Source: Bacteroidota bacterium (GTDB lineage Bacteria; Bacteroidota; Bacteroidia; Flavobacteriales; Weeksellaceae). Taken from it: 64,000 nucleotides of DNA. The stretch lies in the NCBI GenBank assembly GCA_023458415.1, contig JAEWZO010000023.1, forward strand, positions 8,157-72,156, read 5' to 3'. Within the stretch, counting starts at the first letter, position 1, and each line of letters begins with the position of its first letter. Below the pieces are notes generated by a model, which saw nothing but the letters and a program-made list of their open reading frames with translations, had not been told where the DNA came from and ran no database searches. A program made the translations under genes and the position numbers. This document shows, piece after piece, positions 8,293-17,440 of the stretch.

Positions 8293-10833
8293 ATGCAAAA
8301 TCAGGATTCAAAAGAAAAATTCCGTCAACTTGTCGGCAATAAATTTCAGATTTACAACTCGTTATTCATGAGTTTACCATACGATAAAATGACCAATATC
8401 GGAATGCTGTTGCCTTTTTTATACGAAGAAAGTAAGGAGGGTTATGAACAGGGAAAAACACCGGAAGAAATTCTGGAAGAATTTTTTCGTAAACACACGC
8501 AATTGACTACTGAAGAACAGAAAACCGAACTTCTGTTCAAAATTATCCAATATATCGAAAGACAGGTGGTTCTTTTCGACAGTATTGAAGATGCGGCGTT
8601 TCAGCAACTTCATTCAGAAAGTGATGCAGGAACTTTGATGCAGCTCCATGAAAGAGCAGTTCAGGATCATAAATTGTCCGAAGTTCGTAGAAAGATGGAA
8701 GATTTTGCTGTGAAAGTGGTTTTCACGGCGCACCCGACACAGTTTTATCCAAACGCGGTTCAGCGTATTCTTCACGATTTGCGTAGCGCCATTATGCGAG
8801 ATTCAGTAACTGAAATTGATACGCTTCTACAGCAACTTGGGAAAACGCCGTTCCTCAACAAGGAAAAACCAACGCCGCTGGACGAAGCGCTCAGCATTAT
8901 TTACTATCTGCGTTACGTGTACTATGACACTATTGGGGAGCTTTTCAAAAAGATCAAAATGCTTTTCGGAACCGAAGATTTTTCACCTTCCGAAGATATT
9001 ATTCAGCTCGGATTTTGGCCGGGAGGCGACCGTGACGGTAATCCCTTCGTTACCGCTGAAATTACAAAAAGCGTTGCAGAAGAACTGCGTGTAAGTATCC
9101 TGAAAAGTTACTATGCTCATTTAAAAAACCTTCGAAGAAGACTAAGTTTTCGGGGAGTTTCAGAAATATTGGAGCAACTGAATGATGAGCTCTATGCCGC
9201 GATATTTAGCGGATATGAAATTTCATGCGAGCATATTAAATTAAGAATTAACGAGGCCGAGAATATTCTGGTAAACGAACATGGAAGCCTTTTCAAACAT
9301 TTTCTGGATGATTTTAAAGATCGTGTCTCTGTCTTCGGAACACACTTTGCCGCATTGGATATCCGACAGGACAGCCGAATTCATCAAAACATTGTCGATG
9401 AAATTATTTCCAAAAAATCAGGAAAAAACGCCGATGAATTTACGATTCAGCAAAAGTTAGACTGGCTTTTTGAAACCGATGTCACAATTTCGCCGGATGA
9501 ATTCGATGGAATTACAAAAGATACGCTGCAAAATATCCTCAATATTCGGGAAATACAGGAGAAAAATGGCGAGCGTGGACTTCACCGTTATATCATTTCC
9601 AATTCCGATCACGAAAAAGATGTTCTGAATGTATATACACTTTTCAAGCTTTGCGGATATAAACTTGATGAGATTAAGATAGATATTATTCCTCTTTTCG
9701 AAACCATGGAAGGCTTGGACAACGCACATCATGTGATGAAAAAACTGTATCAGTTTGAGACATATTTCAGTCACCTCAAAAACCGCGGAAATTCACAGAC
9801 AATTATGCTCGGCTTTTCTGACGGGACAAAAGACGGCGGTTACCTTCGCGCCAACTGGGAAATTTATGAAACCAAAGAGCAGCTTACTAAAGTTTCACAA
9901 GAAAACGGAATTAAAGTTATTTTCTTTGATGGCAGAGGCGGACCTCCTGCACGCGGTGGTGGAAAAACCCACGATTTCTATGCGTCGCAGGGCAGAACTA
10001 TTGCGAATCACAAGATTGAACTGACCATTCAGGGACAAACCATAACCAGCGTCTATGGAAACAAGGATCAGGCTAAATATAATTTTGAACAGCTTCTAAC
10101 CGCCGGAATTGAAAATGATGTTTTTAAAAGTGCAGAAAAAGAACTTACTGAAAGTGAAAGAAATCTTTTGCAGGAACTTGCCGAACTCAGTTACCGAAAA
10201 TATGTAGACCTAAAAAATCATCCAATGTTCGTGCCTTATCTTCAGGAAATGAGTACACTTGAATATTACGGCAAAACCAATATCGGAAGTCGACCTTCTA
10301 AACGCGGAACATCGGATCAACTTCGGTTTGAAGATTTAAGAGCCATTCCGTTTGTCGGTTCCTGGTCGCAGTTAAAACAGAATGTTCCGGGATATTTTGG
10401 TTTCGGTTATGCGCTGAAGGAAATGAAAAAAAGCAACCGATTTGCTGAAGTTCAGGCGATGTTCAAAAATTCAGATTTCTTCAGAACTCTGGTTCTGAAT
10501 TCGATGATGAGCATGAATAAATCTTATTTTCCGCTTACGTATTATATGAGAAATAATGAGCGTTTTGGCGAATTCTGGAACATTCTGCACGATGAGTTTC
10601 AGCTTTCTAAAGAACTCATGCTCGAACTTACCGGATTTCAGGAGCTACAGCAGGAATCACCACTTTCACGAAAATCTGTAATGATGAGGGAAAAGATAGT
10701 TTTACCGTTGCTCAGTATTCAGCAATACGCTTTGATGAAGATTCAGCAAAAAGAAGGAAATACAGAGGTGTATGAGAAACTCGTGATGCGCTCGCTTTTT
10801 GGAAACATCAACGCGAGTAGAAATTCTGCTTAA
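8293..10833 (+). CDS. ppc: Phosphoenolpyruvate carboxylase
   Basis: Carboxylates phosphoenolpyruvate with bicarbonate to oxaloacetate, refilling the TCA cycle. The 846-residue protein has the catalytic His in FTAHPTQFYP, the PEP/metal loop GFWPGGDRDGNPFVT, the segment SDGTKDGGYLRANW and the Gly/Arg loop FDGRGGPPARGGGKTH. It ends NASRNSA, where many family members end RNTG; the Asn is kept but the last two residues differ. Length is a little below the E. coli enzyme (883), as is common in this phylum. The start sits 4 bases after a -7 box, implying a leaderless mRNA. A strong terminator follows. Monocistronic. Confidence 0.97.
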   Translation: MQNQDSKEKFRQLVGNKFQIYNSLFMSLPYDKMTNIGMLLPFLYEESKEGYEQGKTPEEILEEFFRKHTQLTTEEQKTELLFKIIQYIERQVVLFDSIEDAAFQQLHSESDAGTLMQLHERAVQDHKLSEVRRKMEDFAVKVVFTAHPTQFYPNAVQRILHDLRSAIMRDSVTEIDTLLQQLGKTPFLNKEKPTPLDEALSIIYYLRYVYYDTIGELFKKIKMLFGTEDFSPSEDIIQLGFWPGGDRDGNPFVTAEITKSVAEELRVSILKSYYAHLKNLRRRLSFRGVSEILEQLNDELYAAIFSGYEISCEHIKLRINEAENILVNEHGSLFKHFLDDFKDRVSVFGTHFAALDIRQDSRIHQNIVDEIISKKSGKNADEFTIQQKLDWLFETDVTISPDEFDGITKDTLQNILNIREIQEKNGERGLHRYIISNSDHEKDVLNVYTLFKLCGYKLDEIKIDIIPLFETMEGLDNAHHVMKKLYQFETYFSHLKNRGNSQTIMLGFSDGTKDGGYLRANWEIYETKEQLTKVSQENGIKVIFFDGRGGPPARGGGKTHDFYASQGRTIANHKIELTIQGQTITSVYGNKDQAKYNFEQLLTAGIENDVFKSAEKELTESERNLLQELAELSYRKYVDLKNHPMFVPYLQEMSTLEYYGKTNIGSRPSKRGTSDQLRFEDLRAIPFVGSWSQLKQNVPGYFGFGYALKEMKKSNRFAEVQAMFKNSDFFRTLVLNSMMSMNKSYFPLTYYMRNNERFGEFWNILHDEFQLSKELMLELTGFQELQQESPLSRKSVMMREKIVLPLLSIQQYALMKIQQKEGNTEVYEKLVMRSLFGNINASRNSA

Positions 10834-10844
10834 TTTCAAATAAG

Positions 10845-10871
10845 AAATGCCTCTTTTTAGAGGCATTTTTG
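10845..10871 (+). terminator. Intrinsic terminator after ppc
   Basis: AATGCCTCT (10846-10854) / AGAGGCATT (10859-10867), TTTT loop, then T-run. It lies just before the convergent gene ending at 10886. Confidence 0.85.
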
Positions 10872-10885
10872 TTTATTATTTCAAA

Positions 10886-12493
10886 CTATTTCTTAATAAT
10901 TTTTTCGGTAAGAGTCGCTTTTTCAGTTTCAACTTTCATAATGTAAACTCCTTTCGGAAACTGACGAATATTGATCGTTTTTTCGTTATTAAATTTTCTT
11001 ATCTGTCTGCCAAGTTGGTCGTAAAGTTCAACACTTTTAATTTTATCATCAGTTTTTATCTGAACAAAATCGGTTGCCGGATTCGGATAAATCTGAATAT
11101 TTTTCTTCACAGTTGCTTCATCTGAAGATAACGTTGCAATCTCTAAAGCTTCAGCAAAATTTAAGATTCCAAATCCCATCTGATCATCATGAGACGGCGC
11201 CAAAGATGCAGTATTTCTTAGTGAATTTCTTATTTCTTCTCTTGGTTGCGATGAGGGCAAAGCCTGAAGCAGACACGCGATTCCTCCTGCAGTAAGCGGT
11301 GTGGCAAAAGAAGTTCCGTTAGCGTAAGTTGCCCCATTGTTAAAGCCAAACCAGGTTTCGGATCCTCTTGCGCTTGCATCAGGTTTTATAACTCCTAAAG
11401 CGTTCGGTCCGTATGAAGAGAAACCGGAACTATTACCGGTTGGAGTTACAGCACCAACTGAAAAAACATCTGCGTTGTCTGCAGGTGTGATGAGATAGTG
11501 CCACCAAGTTCCGCCTTCGTTTCCGTTGGCTGAAACAACAAGAATTCCTTTATCGGCAGCGATTTGAGCGCCTCTTGCTACAAAAGATTTGCTTCCGTTC
11601 ATATCTTCGTACGTGTAATTGTAACGGGGATCATCGAAAAAATCTCCGTAACCGAGTGAGGATGAAATTATATCAACTCCGACACGGTCTGCTTCTTCTG
11701 CAGCCTGAATCCAGTACAATTCTTCTTCAGGAATTTCAAGCGGACCACTTTCAGTAGCATAAAGATAGAAATCAGCATCCGGCGCAGAACCCACAAAACT
11801 GCCTGCAATGTAACCGCCAATTACTCCTAAACACATGGATCCGTGAGAATTAAGAGCAGTGTTGTAGACATCGTTATTCTTAGAAATAAAATTATAAACA
11901 CCTTTTATCTTTCCGTTATTACGCAGTCGCGCATACGCTAAACCTGTGTCAACAGTTGGAAAACCTGTGTCCAAAACGGCAATTGAAATATTCTTCCCCG
12001 TAAAACCGGAAACATGAAGCGGACGGAGATTCACCTGATCAATCTGTGAAGCACCGTTTCCATATGGAAAAACCTCTTTACTTAATGAATAGCTGTCTTC
12101 AAACTTGTTCTTTTTTTTATCATGTGGCAAAGCGAACGGATCTTTTACAAAAGACTCTACAGAAGCCACGAAACTTTGGCTTTCCAACTGTTCAATCTGC
12201 ATAGAATTGGCGTTCACAGCAACGCCGTTCAGCCATTTGGATTTATCACTTACCTCAAATCCGAGATTCTCGATGCTTTGAACGTAGGAATTTTCCAAAG
12301 GCGCATCCTGATCGTTAAGAGCAATTCCAAGATTGGCTCTTCTTGCCAAAGCTTTCTCAGAAAGTTCGGATTGTGGATTTGCATAGAAGGCAGCTTTATT
12401 GGGCTTGTCTTTAAAGTACACAAAAACCAGTTCGGTTTGTGCAAAAATTCCTGCAGATGTAAAAATAATTGCAGAGAATAGAATTTTCTTCAT
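10886..12493 (-). CDS. Secreted S8 (subtilisin-like) serine peptidase with T9SS sorting domain
   Basis: A 535-residue exported protease. The start at 12493 (MKKILFSAIIFTSAGIFAQ) gives a clean signal peptide; six extra codons upstream (to 12511) are open but unlikely. An N-terminal region of about 120 residues resembles a propeptide. The S8 catalytic residues are visible: Asp in AVLDTGFP, His in NSHGSMCLG, Ser in NGTSFATPLTAGG, plus Asn in VSANGNEGG. The C-terminus (from about 455) is a T9SS type A tail: IYPNPATDFVQI, LYDQLGRQIRKF, PKGVYIMKV, ending KIIKK. So it should cross the outer membrane through T9SS. A -33/-7 promoter lies at 12512-12540. Extracellular protein degradation is the likely role. 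Confidence 0.93.
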   Translation of the reverse strand: MKKILFSAIIFTSAGIFAQTELVFVYFKDKPNKAAFYANPQSELSEKALARRANLGIALNDQDAPLENSYVQSIENLGFEVSDKSKWLNGVAVNANSMQIEQLESQSFVASVESFVKDPFALPHDKKKNKFEDSYSLSKEVFPYGNGASQIDQVNLRPLHVSGFTGKNISIAVLDTGFPTVDTGLAYARLRNNGKIKGVYNFISKNNDVYNTALNSHGSMCLGVIGGYIAGSFVGSAPDADFYLYATESGPLEIPEEELYWIQAAEEADRVGVDIISSSLGYGDFFDDPRYNYTYEDMNGSKSFVARGAQIAADKGILVVSANGNEGGTWWHYLITPADNADVFSVGAVTPTGNSSGFSSYGPNALGVIKPDASARGSETWFGFNNGATYANGTSFATPLTAGGIACLLQALPSSQPREEIRNSLRNTASLAPSHDDQMGFGILNFAEALEIATLSSDEATVKKNIQIYPNPATDFVQIKTDDKIKSVELYDQLGRQIRKFNNEKTINIRQFPKGVYIMKVETEKATLTEKIIKK

Positions 12494-12511
12494 TGTTACT
12501 AGATTAGGCAA

Positions 12512-12540
12512 TAAAGATAGACATTTTCAAAAAAAATCAA
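12512..12540 (-). promoter_or_regulatory. Promoter for the S8 peptidase gene
   Basis: On the minus strand, TTG (12540-12538), an 18-base spacer and TATCTTTA (12519-12512), one mismatch from TAnnTTTG. It supports the 12493 start, about 18 bases downstream of the box. Confidence 0.6.
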
Positions 12541-12657
12541 CTTTTTTACTGAAATCAATAGTTGATATCTTCGAAGTGTGAATATTCTGAAATATTATCG
12601 CTTAATTCCTGATGGAAGAGGATTTAAATTTCCTTATTTTTACATAAATATTCAATT

Positions 12658-13794
12658 ATGAAAAAAATTCAGATGGTTGACTTGCAAAGTCAGTACTACA
12701 GAATAAAGCCTGATGTGGACAATGCAATTCTCAATGTAATGGATTCTGCCGCTTTTATTAACGGTCCGGAAGTGAAAACTTTTCAACAGGAACTTGAAAC
12801 CTATCTCGATGTAAAACATGTAATTCCCTGCGCCAATGGAACTGATGCACTGCAGGTTGCACTTATGGCGTTGGATTGGAAAGAAGGTGATGAAGTGATT
12901 ACAGCCGATTTCACGTTCGCCGCAACAGTTGAAGTAATTCACCTGCTTAAACTGAAAGCCGTTTTGGTCGATGTAGATTACGATACCTTTACTCTGAATA
13001 CAGATCAATTGAAAGCCGCGATTACAGACCGAACCAAAGCTGTAATTCCGGTTCACCTTTTCGGACAGTGCGCCAATATGGAAGAAATTCTGAAAATTGC
13101 GAAAGAACATAATCTAGCCGTAATTGAAGATAATGCACAGGCAATTGGTGCCGATTACACATTTTCCGACGGAACAGTGAAGAAATCCGGGACGATGGGA
13201 ACAATGGGAACAACGTCTTTCTTTCCTTCAAAAAATCTGGGATGTTACGGTGATGGAGGTGCAGTTTTCACGAATGATGATGAACTGGCACACAAACTTC
13301 GCGGCATTGTGAACCATGGGATGTACGAAAGATATTATCACGATGAAGTAGGTGTTAATTCACGCCTCGACAGCATACAGGCAACGGTTCTCAGAAAAAA
13401 ACTTCCGCTGCTTGATACTTACAATGATGCACGAAGAAAAGCTGCCGATTTTTATGATGAAGCTTTTTCCGGACATCCACAGATTCTGATTCCGGTTCGT
13501 GCAGAAAATTCTACGCATGTGTTCCATCAGTACACCATTAGAATTCTGAACGGAAAACGCAACGAGCTTCAAAAATTTCTTGCCGAAAAGGAAGTTCCCG
13601 CAATGATTTATTATCCTGTAGCACTGCGCAAGCAAAAAGCCTATTTTCAGGATTCCGATGACAAAGATTTTGTGAATACAGATAAACTTCTTAATGAAGT
13701 TATTTCACTGCCGATGCATACTGAACTGGACGATGAACAGCTCACTTACATTACAGAAGCAGTTTTGGAGTTCATGAATGCTCAAGATAACTAA
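12658..13794 (+). CDS. DegT/DnrJ/EryC1/StrS family PLP-dependent aminotransferase
   Basis: A 378-residue fold-type I PLP enzyme of the sugar nucleotide aminotransferase family. The N-terminus MVDLQSQYYRIKPDVDNAI, the CANGTDALQVAL loop, VIEDNAQAIGA (PLP-binding Asp) and FFPSKNLGCYGDGGA (Schiff-base Lys) are all typical. VNSRLDSIQATVL and the C-terminal IYYPVALRKQKAY also fit. Such enzymes aminate keto-sugars for lipopolysaccharide, capsule or glycoprotein glycans. No other sugar-pathway gene adjoins it, apart from galE 3.6 kb downstream, so the substrate is open. TATTTTTA at 12635-12642 is a possible -7 box. It is followed within 62 bases by the sensor kinase gene. Confidence 0.92.
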   Translation: MKKIQMVDLQSQYYRIKPDVDNAILNVMDSAAFINGPEVKTFQQELETYLDVKHVIPCANGTDALQVALMALDWKEGDEVITADFTFAATVEVIHLLKLKAVLVDVDYDTFTLNTDQLKAAITDRTKAVIPVHLFGQCANMEEILKIAKEHNLAVIEDNAQAIGADYTFSDGTVKKSGTMGTMGTTSFFPSKNLGCYGDGGAVFTNDDELAHKLRGIVNHGMYERYYHDEVGVNSRLDSIQATVLRKKLPLLDTYNDARRKAADFYDEAFSGHPQILIPVRAENSTHVFHQYTIRILNGKRNELQKFLAEKEVPAMIYYPVALRKQKAYFQDSDDKDFVNTDKLLNEVISLPMHTELDDEQLTYITEAVLEFMNAQDN

Positions 13795-13855
13795 AAATCA
13801 GGCTTTTACATATTAAAAAAAATGGTTAAATTTCGCTAAACTAATACCCTAGATT

Positions 13856-16525
13856 TTGGCGAAATTTTACTTTAAACCAGGTTTAAGTAAAAGTCTGTTA
13901 TTCTTTTTTTTAACTGTACTTTTCTGCTCTTTTCTGCAAGCTCAGAAAGGCTCCATTGTGGAAAGTTATACAGAAGATGAAGGTCTTAATACCAATTATG
14001 TGTTCAGCTTTTGTGAAGACAGACAAGGAATACTTTGGGTGGGTACCGACAAAGGCCTGCTAAAATTCAATAACGGAAAATGGAAAATATTTGACTCGGA
14101 CACTGGTTTACCGGGCAGTTATATTACCATGATTTTGCCTTCCGGAAACGGACTTCTGCTTTTTATTTCTGAAAAAGGAGTTTATCATTTTGATGAAAGT
14201 ACCGGAAAAATCTCTCCAAATCTTTACGGTAAAGGTATCACAGTTCACTCAATGTACCGCTCAAAAGCTGATGCGGAATTTGCCATTGTTCAATATACGC
14301 ACAACAATACCGAAAAGTTTGATGCTGTTTCCCTTAATAATCCAACCGCAAGAATTCCTCTTTCTACTGAACACCAGGTTTTATCATTTGTTCAAAACGG
14401 AAGAACTAAGAGCTTAGGAAGAATAGATGAGCAGTACCAGAATTTTACTACCGTTCCTTACCGCGATATGGAACTCAAGATAATGGACCGGGTTGGAATT
14501 GTACGCTATCGAAAAGGCGAAATTGTTGATACCATAAGCAACAAAAACGGCTTGGGAACCAACCTTCTCATGAATACTTATCAGGCGAAATCCGGAGATA
14601 TTTATATTGGAACTTTGGGAAGTGGTTTTGCCGTTCTGAAACACCGAAATCCGAAAACGACTTTTAATCTTCAGCATCACAAAATAAGGAAACTTCAGTA
14701 TGTAAATGGCAAGTATTATTTCATTTCCAACGGCGTCCTATACAGAACAGATCAGAATTTAAATACGCAACAGATTCCGGTTCGAAAAGACGCACTTACT
14801 TTTTTTATTAAGGACGACATTCTTAACGTAGGTGCTTTTTCCGGCTTTTATCAGTACAAATTGAGCAGCGACCGCCTCATTGAAATTAACCACCAACCAA
14901 GCACTGCCGGAATATCTGCGATGTTTGCAGTAGGAGACAAAATTATTTCTTCAACTTATGGTGTGGGAATTTCAGAAAATGGAGTAAGGCTGAATACAAC
15001 GGGATTTCCCTTCAGTAATATTGAAAATTTTTTCAAAACGACCGATGGTTTTGCATTTGTTTCTTACCAGTCTGGTTTTTTTACCACCGATGAAAACTTC
15101 AAAGTAAAGCAGTATTTCACCAAGGAAAATGGATTGTTAAGTAATTATGTCACAGTAGTTTTTCCGAAAGGTAATTTGCTGTTTGTAGGAACTACATTTG
15201 GTTTTACGGTATTTGAGAATAACAGGTTGAAAAGAATTTATACCGATAAAAACGGATTTCGAGGGACAATCGTGAGAAATATTTTTGAGGATACCGCAAA
15301 AAATATTTGGGTTGTTTCTGATCAGAATATAATGAAACTTGAAGGCAACCAACTTGTGTCATACGGTTCACTGAAGACAATAGGACAGCAGAAAGATTTG
15401 ATACAGAGATGTTTCTTTAACCCCGATAAAAATGAACTTTTCGTCGCTTCAAAAAACAAATTTTCGTTGATGAAGCTTAATGAATTAAGTCCGGACCGTA
15501 CGCCACCGGTTCCTAAACTCATCGGTGTGTCCTGCAAAGGAATTGAAATGATAATTTCCAACGTTTTCACTGTAGACCGCGACAACTATAATACGGTGTT
15601 CGAATTCGAACCGGTGTATAAAAATCCTGTTTCAGAAGCACATCTTTTCTACAAAATAGATAATGAAAACTGGCAGGCTTTTGCCGATAATAATATTCTG
15701 AGAATTAATCATCTTGATGTCGGTGATCATAAAATTTGGGTGAAAACAGTAAATTCCGACGGCTACGAATCCTATTATCCTGAAACTATCGAAGTAAAAG
15801 TGAACAACTATTTCTACCACAGTTGGTGGTTTTACGTCCTTTCTCTACTCGTTTTTGGAGCCATCGTTACGTATTTCTTTTACCGCTACAATGAGAGCAA
15901 ATTCGAAAGGAAGATGCAGCAAATTGCCATTCAGAATGAAATTGAAAACGAAAGAAAACGCATCAGCCGCGACCTTCACGATAATATTGGCGCTTATACA
16001 ACAAGTCTGATTTCAAAAGTTGATCAGCTAAAAAATGAGATTCCGACAGAAGGTGAGAAGATTGATGACATCAGACAAAGCGCAGGTTTTATCATGAATC
16101 TGCTGAGGCAAACTATTTTTGTACTGAATTCGCAGCATTCAACCATGGAAAATTACGTCGATACATTTCTTAATTACTGTATTAAATTTTTCAAAACCTA
16201 TCCGCATATCAATTTCCAACTGGAAGAGGACATCACTAATAACCGGGTTTTAGACTCTACAGTGGCGATTAATGGTTTCAGAGTTCTGCAGGAAGCTTTG
16301 CAGAATATTGTAAAACATTCTGAAGCTACAGAGGTGAAAGTACGAATTCTGTCACACGAAAAAATACTCCTGGAAATTATTGATAACGGGAAAGGGTTTG
16401 ATGCCACAAAGCAACACAGTGGTTTCGGCCTGATTAATATGCAGGAGCGTGCGCAGGAACTTGGTTACGCATTAACTGTAAAATCCGATAGCAACGGTAC
16501 TGTAATCAGCCTGCGTGAAAAGTAA
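13856..16525 (+). CDS. Two-component sensor histidine kinase with extracellular beta-propeller sensor
   Basis: An 889-residue sensor. Layout: signal peptide (about 10-30, FFFLTVLFCSFLQAQ); repeated propeller units with phrases such as SFCEDRQGILWVGTDKGLL and EDTAKNIWVVSDQNIM (to about 560); a Y_Y_Y-type beta domain; one membrane helix near 660-680; then a cytosolic NarX/HisKA_3-type kinase core with the phospho-acceptor His in SRDLHDNIG. The ATPase domain shows ALQNIVKHSEATEV, IDNGKGFDA and GFGLINMQERAQELG. It has no receiver or AraC domain, so it is not a one-piece hybrid regulator. The LuxR-type regulator 70 bases downstream is the obvious partner. The only start codon giving the signal peptide is TTG at 13856 (TAG lies two codons upstream). 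The ligand is unknown; related sensors often sense glycans. Confidence 0.9.
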   Translation: MAKFYFKPGLSKSLLFFFLTVLFCSFLQAQKGSIVESYTEDEGLNTNYVFSFCEDRQGILWVGTDKGLLKFNNGKWKIFDSDTGLPGSYITMILPSGNGLLLFISEKGVYHFDESTGKISPNLYGKGITVHSMYRSKADAEFAIVQYTHNNTEKFDAVSLNNPTARIPLSTEHQVLSFVQNGRTKSLGRIDEQYQNFTTVPYRDMELKIMDRVGIVRYRKGEIVDTISNKNGLGTNLLMNTYQAKSGDIYIGTLGSGFAVLKHRNPKTTFNLQHHKIRKLQYVNGKYYFISNGVLYRTDQNLNTQQIPVRKDALTFFIKDDILNVGAFSGFYQYKLSSDRLIEINHQPSTAGISAMFAVGDKIISSTYGVGISENGVRLNTTGFPFSNIENFFKTTDGFAFVSYQSGFFTTDENFKVKQYFTKENGLLSNYVTVVFPKGNLLFVGTTFGFTVFENNRLKRIYTDKNGFRGTIVRNIFEDTAKNIWVVSDQNIMKLEGNQLVSYGSLKTIGQQKDLIQRCFFNPDKNELFVASKNKFSLMKLNELSPDRTPPVPKLIGVSCKGIEMIISNVFTVDRDNYNTVFEFEPVYKNPVSEAHLFYKIDNENWQAFADNNILRINHLDVGDHKIWVKTVNSDGYESYYPETIEVKVNNYFYHSWWFYVLSLLVFGAIVTYFFYRYNESKFERKMQQIAIQNEIENERKRISRDLHDNIGAYTTSLISKVDQLKNEIPTEGEKIDDIRQSAGFIMNLLRQTIFVLNSQHSTMENYVDTFLNYCIKFFKTYPHINFQLEEDITNNRVLDSTVAINGFRVLQEALQNIVKHSEATEVKVRILSHEKILLEIIDNGKGFDATKQHSGFGLINMQERAQELGYALTVKSDSNGTVISLREK

Positions 16526-16563
16526 TACCGAAAATAGATACTAAATCAGTTAAACTTTATGTT

Positions 16564-16571
16564 TATATTTG
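16564..16571 (+). promoter_or_regulatory. Possible -7 box ahead of the response regulator gene
   Basis: TATATTTG matches TAnnTTTG in the 70-base gap after the kinase gene. No TTG at -33 was found, so separate transcription of the regulator is only possible. Confidence 0.35.
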
Positions 16572-16595
16572 TTTTAAACCATATTCTTTATTTGA

Positions 16596-17270
16596 ATGAC
16601 AGCAGAAATTAAAGTAGGAATTGTTGATGATCAGCCCGTGAACCGTGCCACCATAAAGCAGAAATTGATGCCTTATGAGAATCTCAGCTTAGTTGTTGAA
16701 GCGAAGCACGGAGAAGATTTTTTCGACAAACTTGAACGTCTAACTGCGGAAGAGTTGCCGCAAGTGGTGTTGATGGATCTCGAAATGCCTGTTTTAGATG
16801 GAATCACCACAATTTCTACCGCCTCAATCAAATATCCGGATATAAAATTTATTGTTCTCACCATTTTTGAAGACAATGACAAGATTTTCGAGGCCATAAA
16901 AGCGGGTGCAAGCGGTTATCTTCTTAAGGAGGACATTGCAGTGAATATTGTGGAAGCTATAATCAATGTTACCGAATTCGACGGCATTCCGATGAGTCCG
17001 GCAATTGCGCGACGCGCTATGAAATTACTCAGTGCAGGACAAAAACCTAAAATACAGGAGCATGAAGATCCATCTGCATATCAACTTACGGACCGGGAAA
17101 TGCAGATTCTAAAGGAGATTGTGGTGGGTAATTCTCCAAATGCAATTGCTGAAAAATTATTCATCAGTCCTAATACAGTTCGCACTCATGTGAATAATAT
17201 TTACAAGAAACTTCACCTTAATTCCCGAAGCCAGATTATTAATCTTGCTTATAAAAACAAGTGGATTTAA
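16596..17270 (+). CDS. LuxR/NarL-family response regulator
   Basis: A 224-residue regulator. The receiver domain (about 1-125) has acidic DDQ near the N-terminus, phospho-acceptor Asp in VLMDLEMP, Thr in VLTIF and Lys in GYLLKED. A linker leads to a C-terminal LuxR-type helix-turn-helix (about 160-224): LTDREMQILKEIVVGNSPN, then PNTVRTHVNNIYKKL. Phosphorylation by the upstream kinase should allow DNA binding as a dimer. It shares strand and context with that kinase and the pair forms a NarX/NarL-type system. A weak hairpin follows 15 bases after the stop. Target genes are unknown; the outer-membrane and glycan genes nearby are candidates only by position. Confidence 0.93.
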   Translation: MTAEIKVGIVDDQPVNRATIKQKLMPYENLSLVVEAKHGEDFFDKLERLTAEELPQVVLMDLEMPVLDGITTISTASIKYPDIKFIVLTIFEDNDKIFEAIKAGASGYLLKEDIAVNIVEAIINVTEFDGIPMSPAIARRAMKLLSAGQKPKIQEHEDPSAYQLTDREMQILKEIVVGNSPNAIAEKLFISPNTVRTHVNNIYKKLHLNSRSQIINLAYKNKWI

Positions 17271-17285
17271 TGAAAAATACTAAAA

Positions 17286-17307
17286 AAATACGCAAAATTG
17301 CGTATTT
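17286..17307 (+). terminator. Hairpin after the response regulator gene, weak terminator
   Basis: Perfect stem AAATACGCAA (17286-17295) / TTGCGTATTT (17298-17307), but only a short broken T-run follows. The TTG at 17306-17308 in its 3' arm also forms the -33 box of the next promoter. Confidence 0.5.
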
Positions 17308-17335
17308 GATTTAATAAAGTAAAGAAACATCTTTG
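17306..17335 (+). promoter_or_regulatory. Near-consensus promoter in the regulator-galE gap
   Basis: TTG (17306-17308), exactly 19 bases, then CATCTTTG (17328-17335), one mismatch from TAnnTTTG. Initiation is predicted near 17340. Confidence 0.5.
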
Positions 17336-17339
17336 TAAT

Positions 17340-17414
17340 GCCTTAACGGCAAAGGAGTAATTTTTTTTCAATTTTTTTTTTCGGGGTGTCCGATTCTTTC
17401 GGACACTTTTTTTA
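17340..17414 (+). ncRNA. Candidate small RNA of about 75 nt, or attenuated leader of galE
   Basis: A promoter-like element (17306-17335) and a strong terminator (17386-17414) bracket about 75 bases with no useful reading frame; ATG CCT TAA at 17338 is a two-codon frame. Near its start is a small hairpin TGCC-TTAAC-GGCA (17339-17351). Then come two long T-runs and the terminator GTGTCCGA / TCGGACAC. Either it is a free-standing small RNA, or it is a leader whose terminator limits read-through into galE. Inferred from signals only; no known RNA family is recognised. Confidence 0.35.
17386..17414 (+). terminator. Intrinsic terminator upstream of galE
   Basis: GTGTCCGA (17386-17393) / TCGGACAC (17399-17406) with a 5-base loop and eight T. 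It lies 27 bases before the galE start, so it belongs to an upstream transcript. Confidence 0.85.
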
Positions 17415-17440
17415 TTTCTTAAATTAGCCAAAAATTTTTT

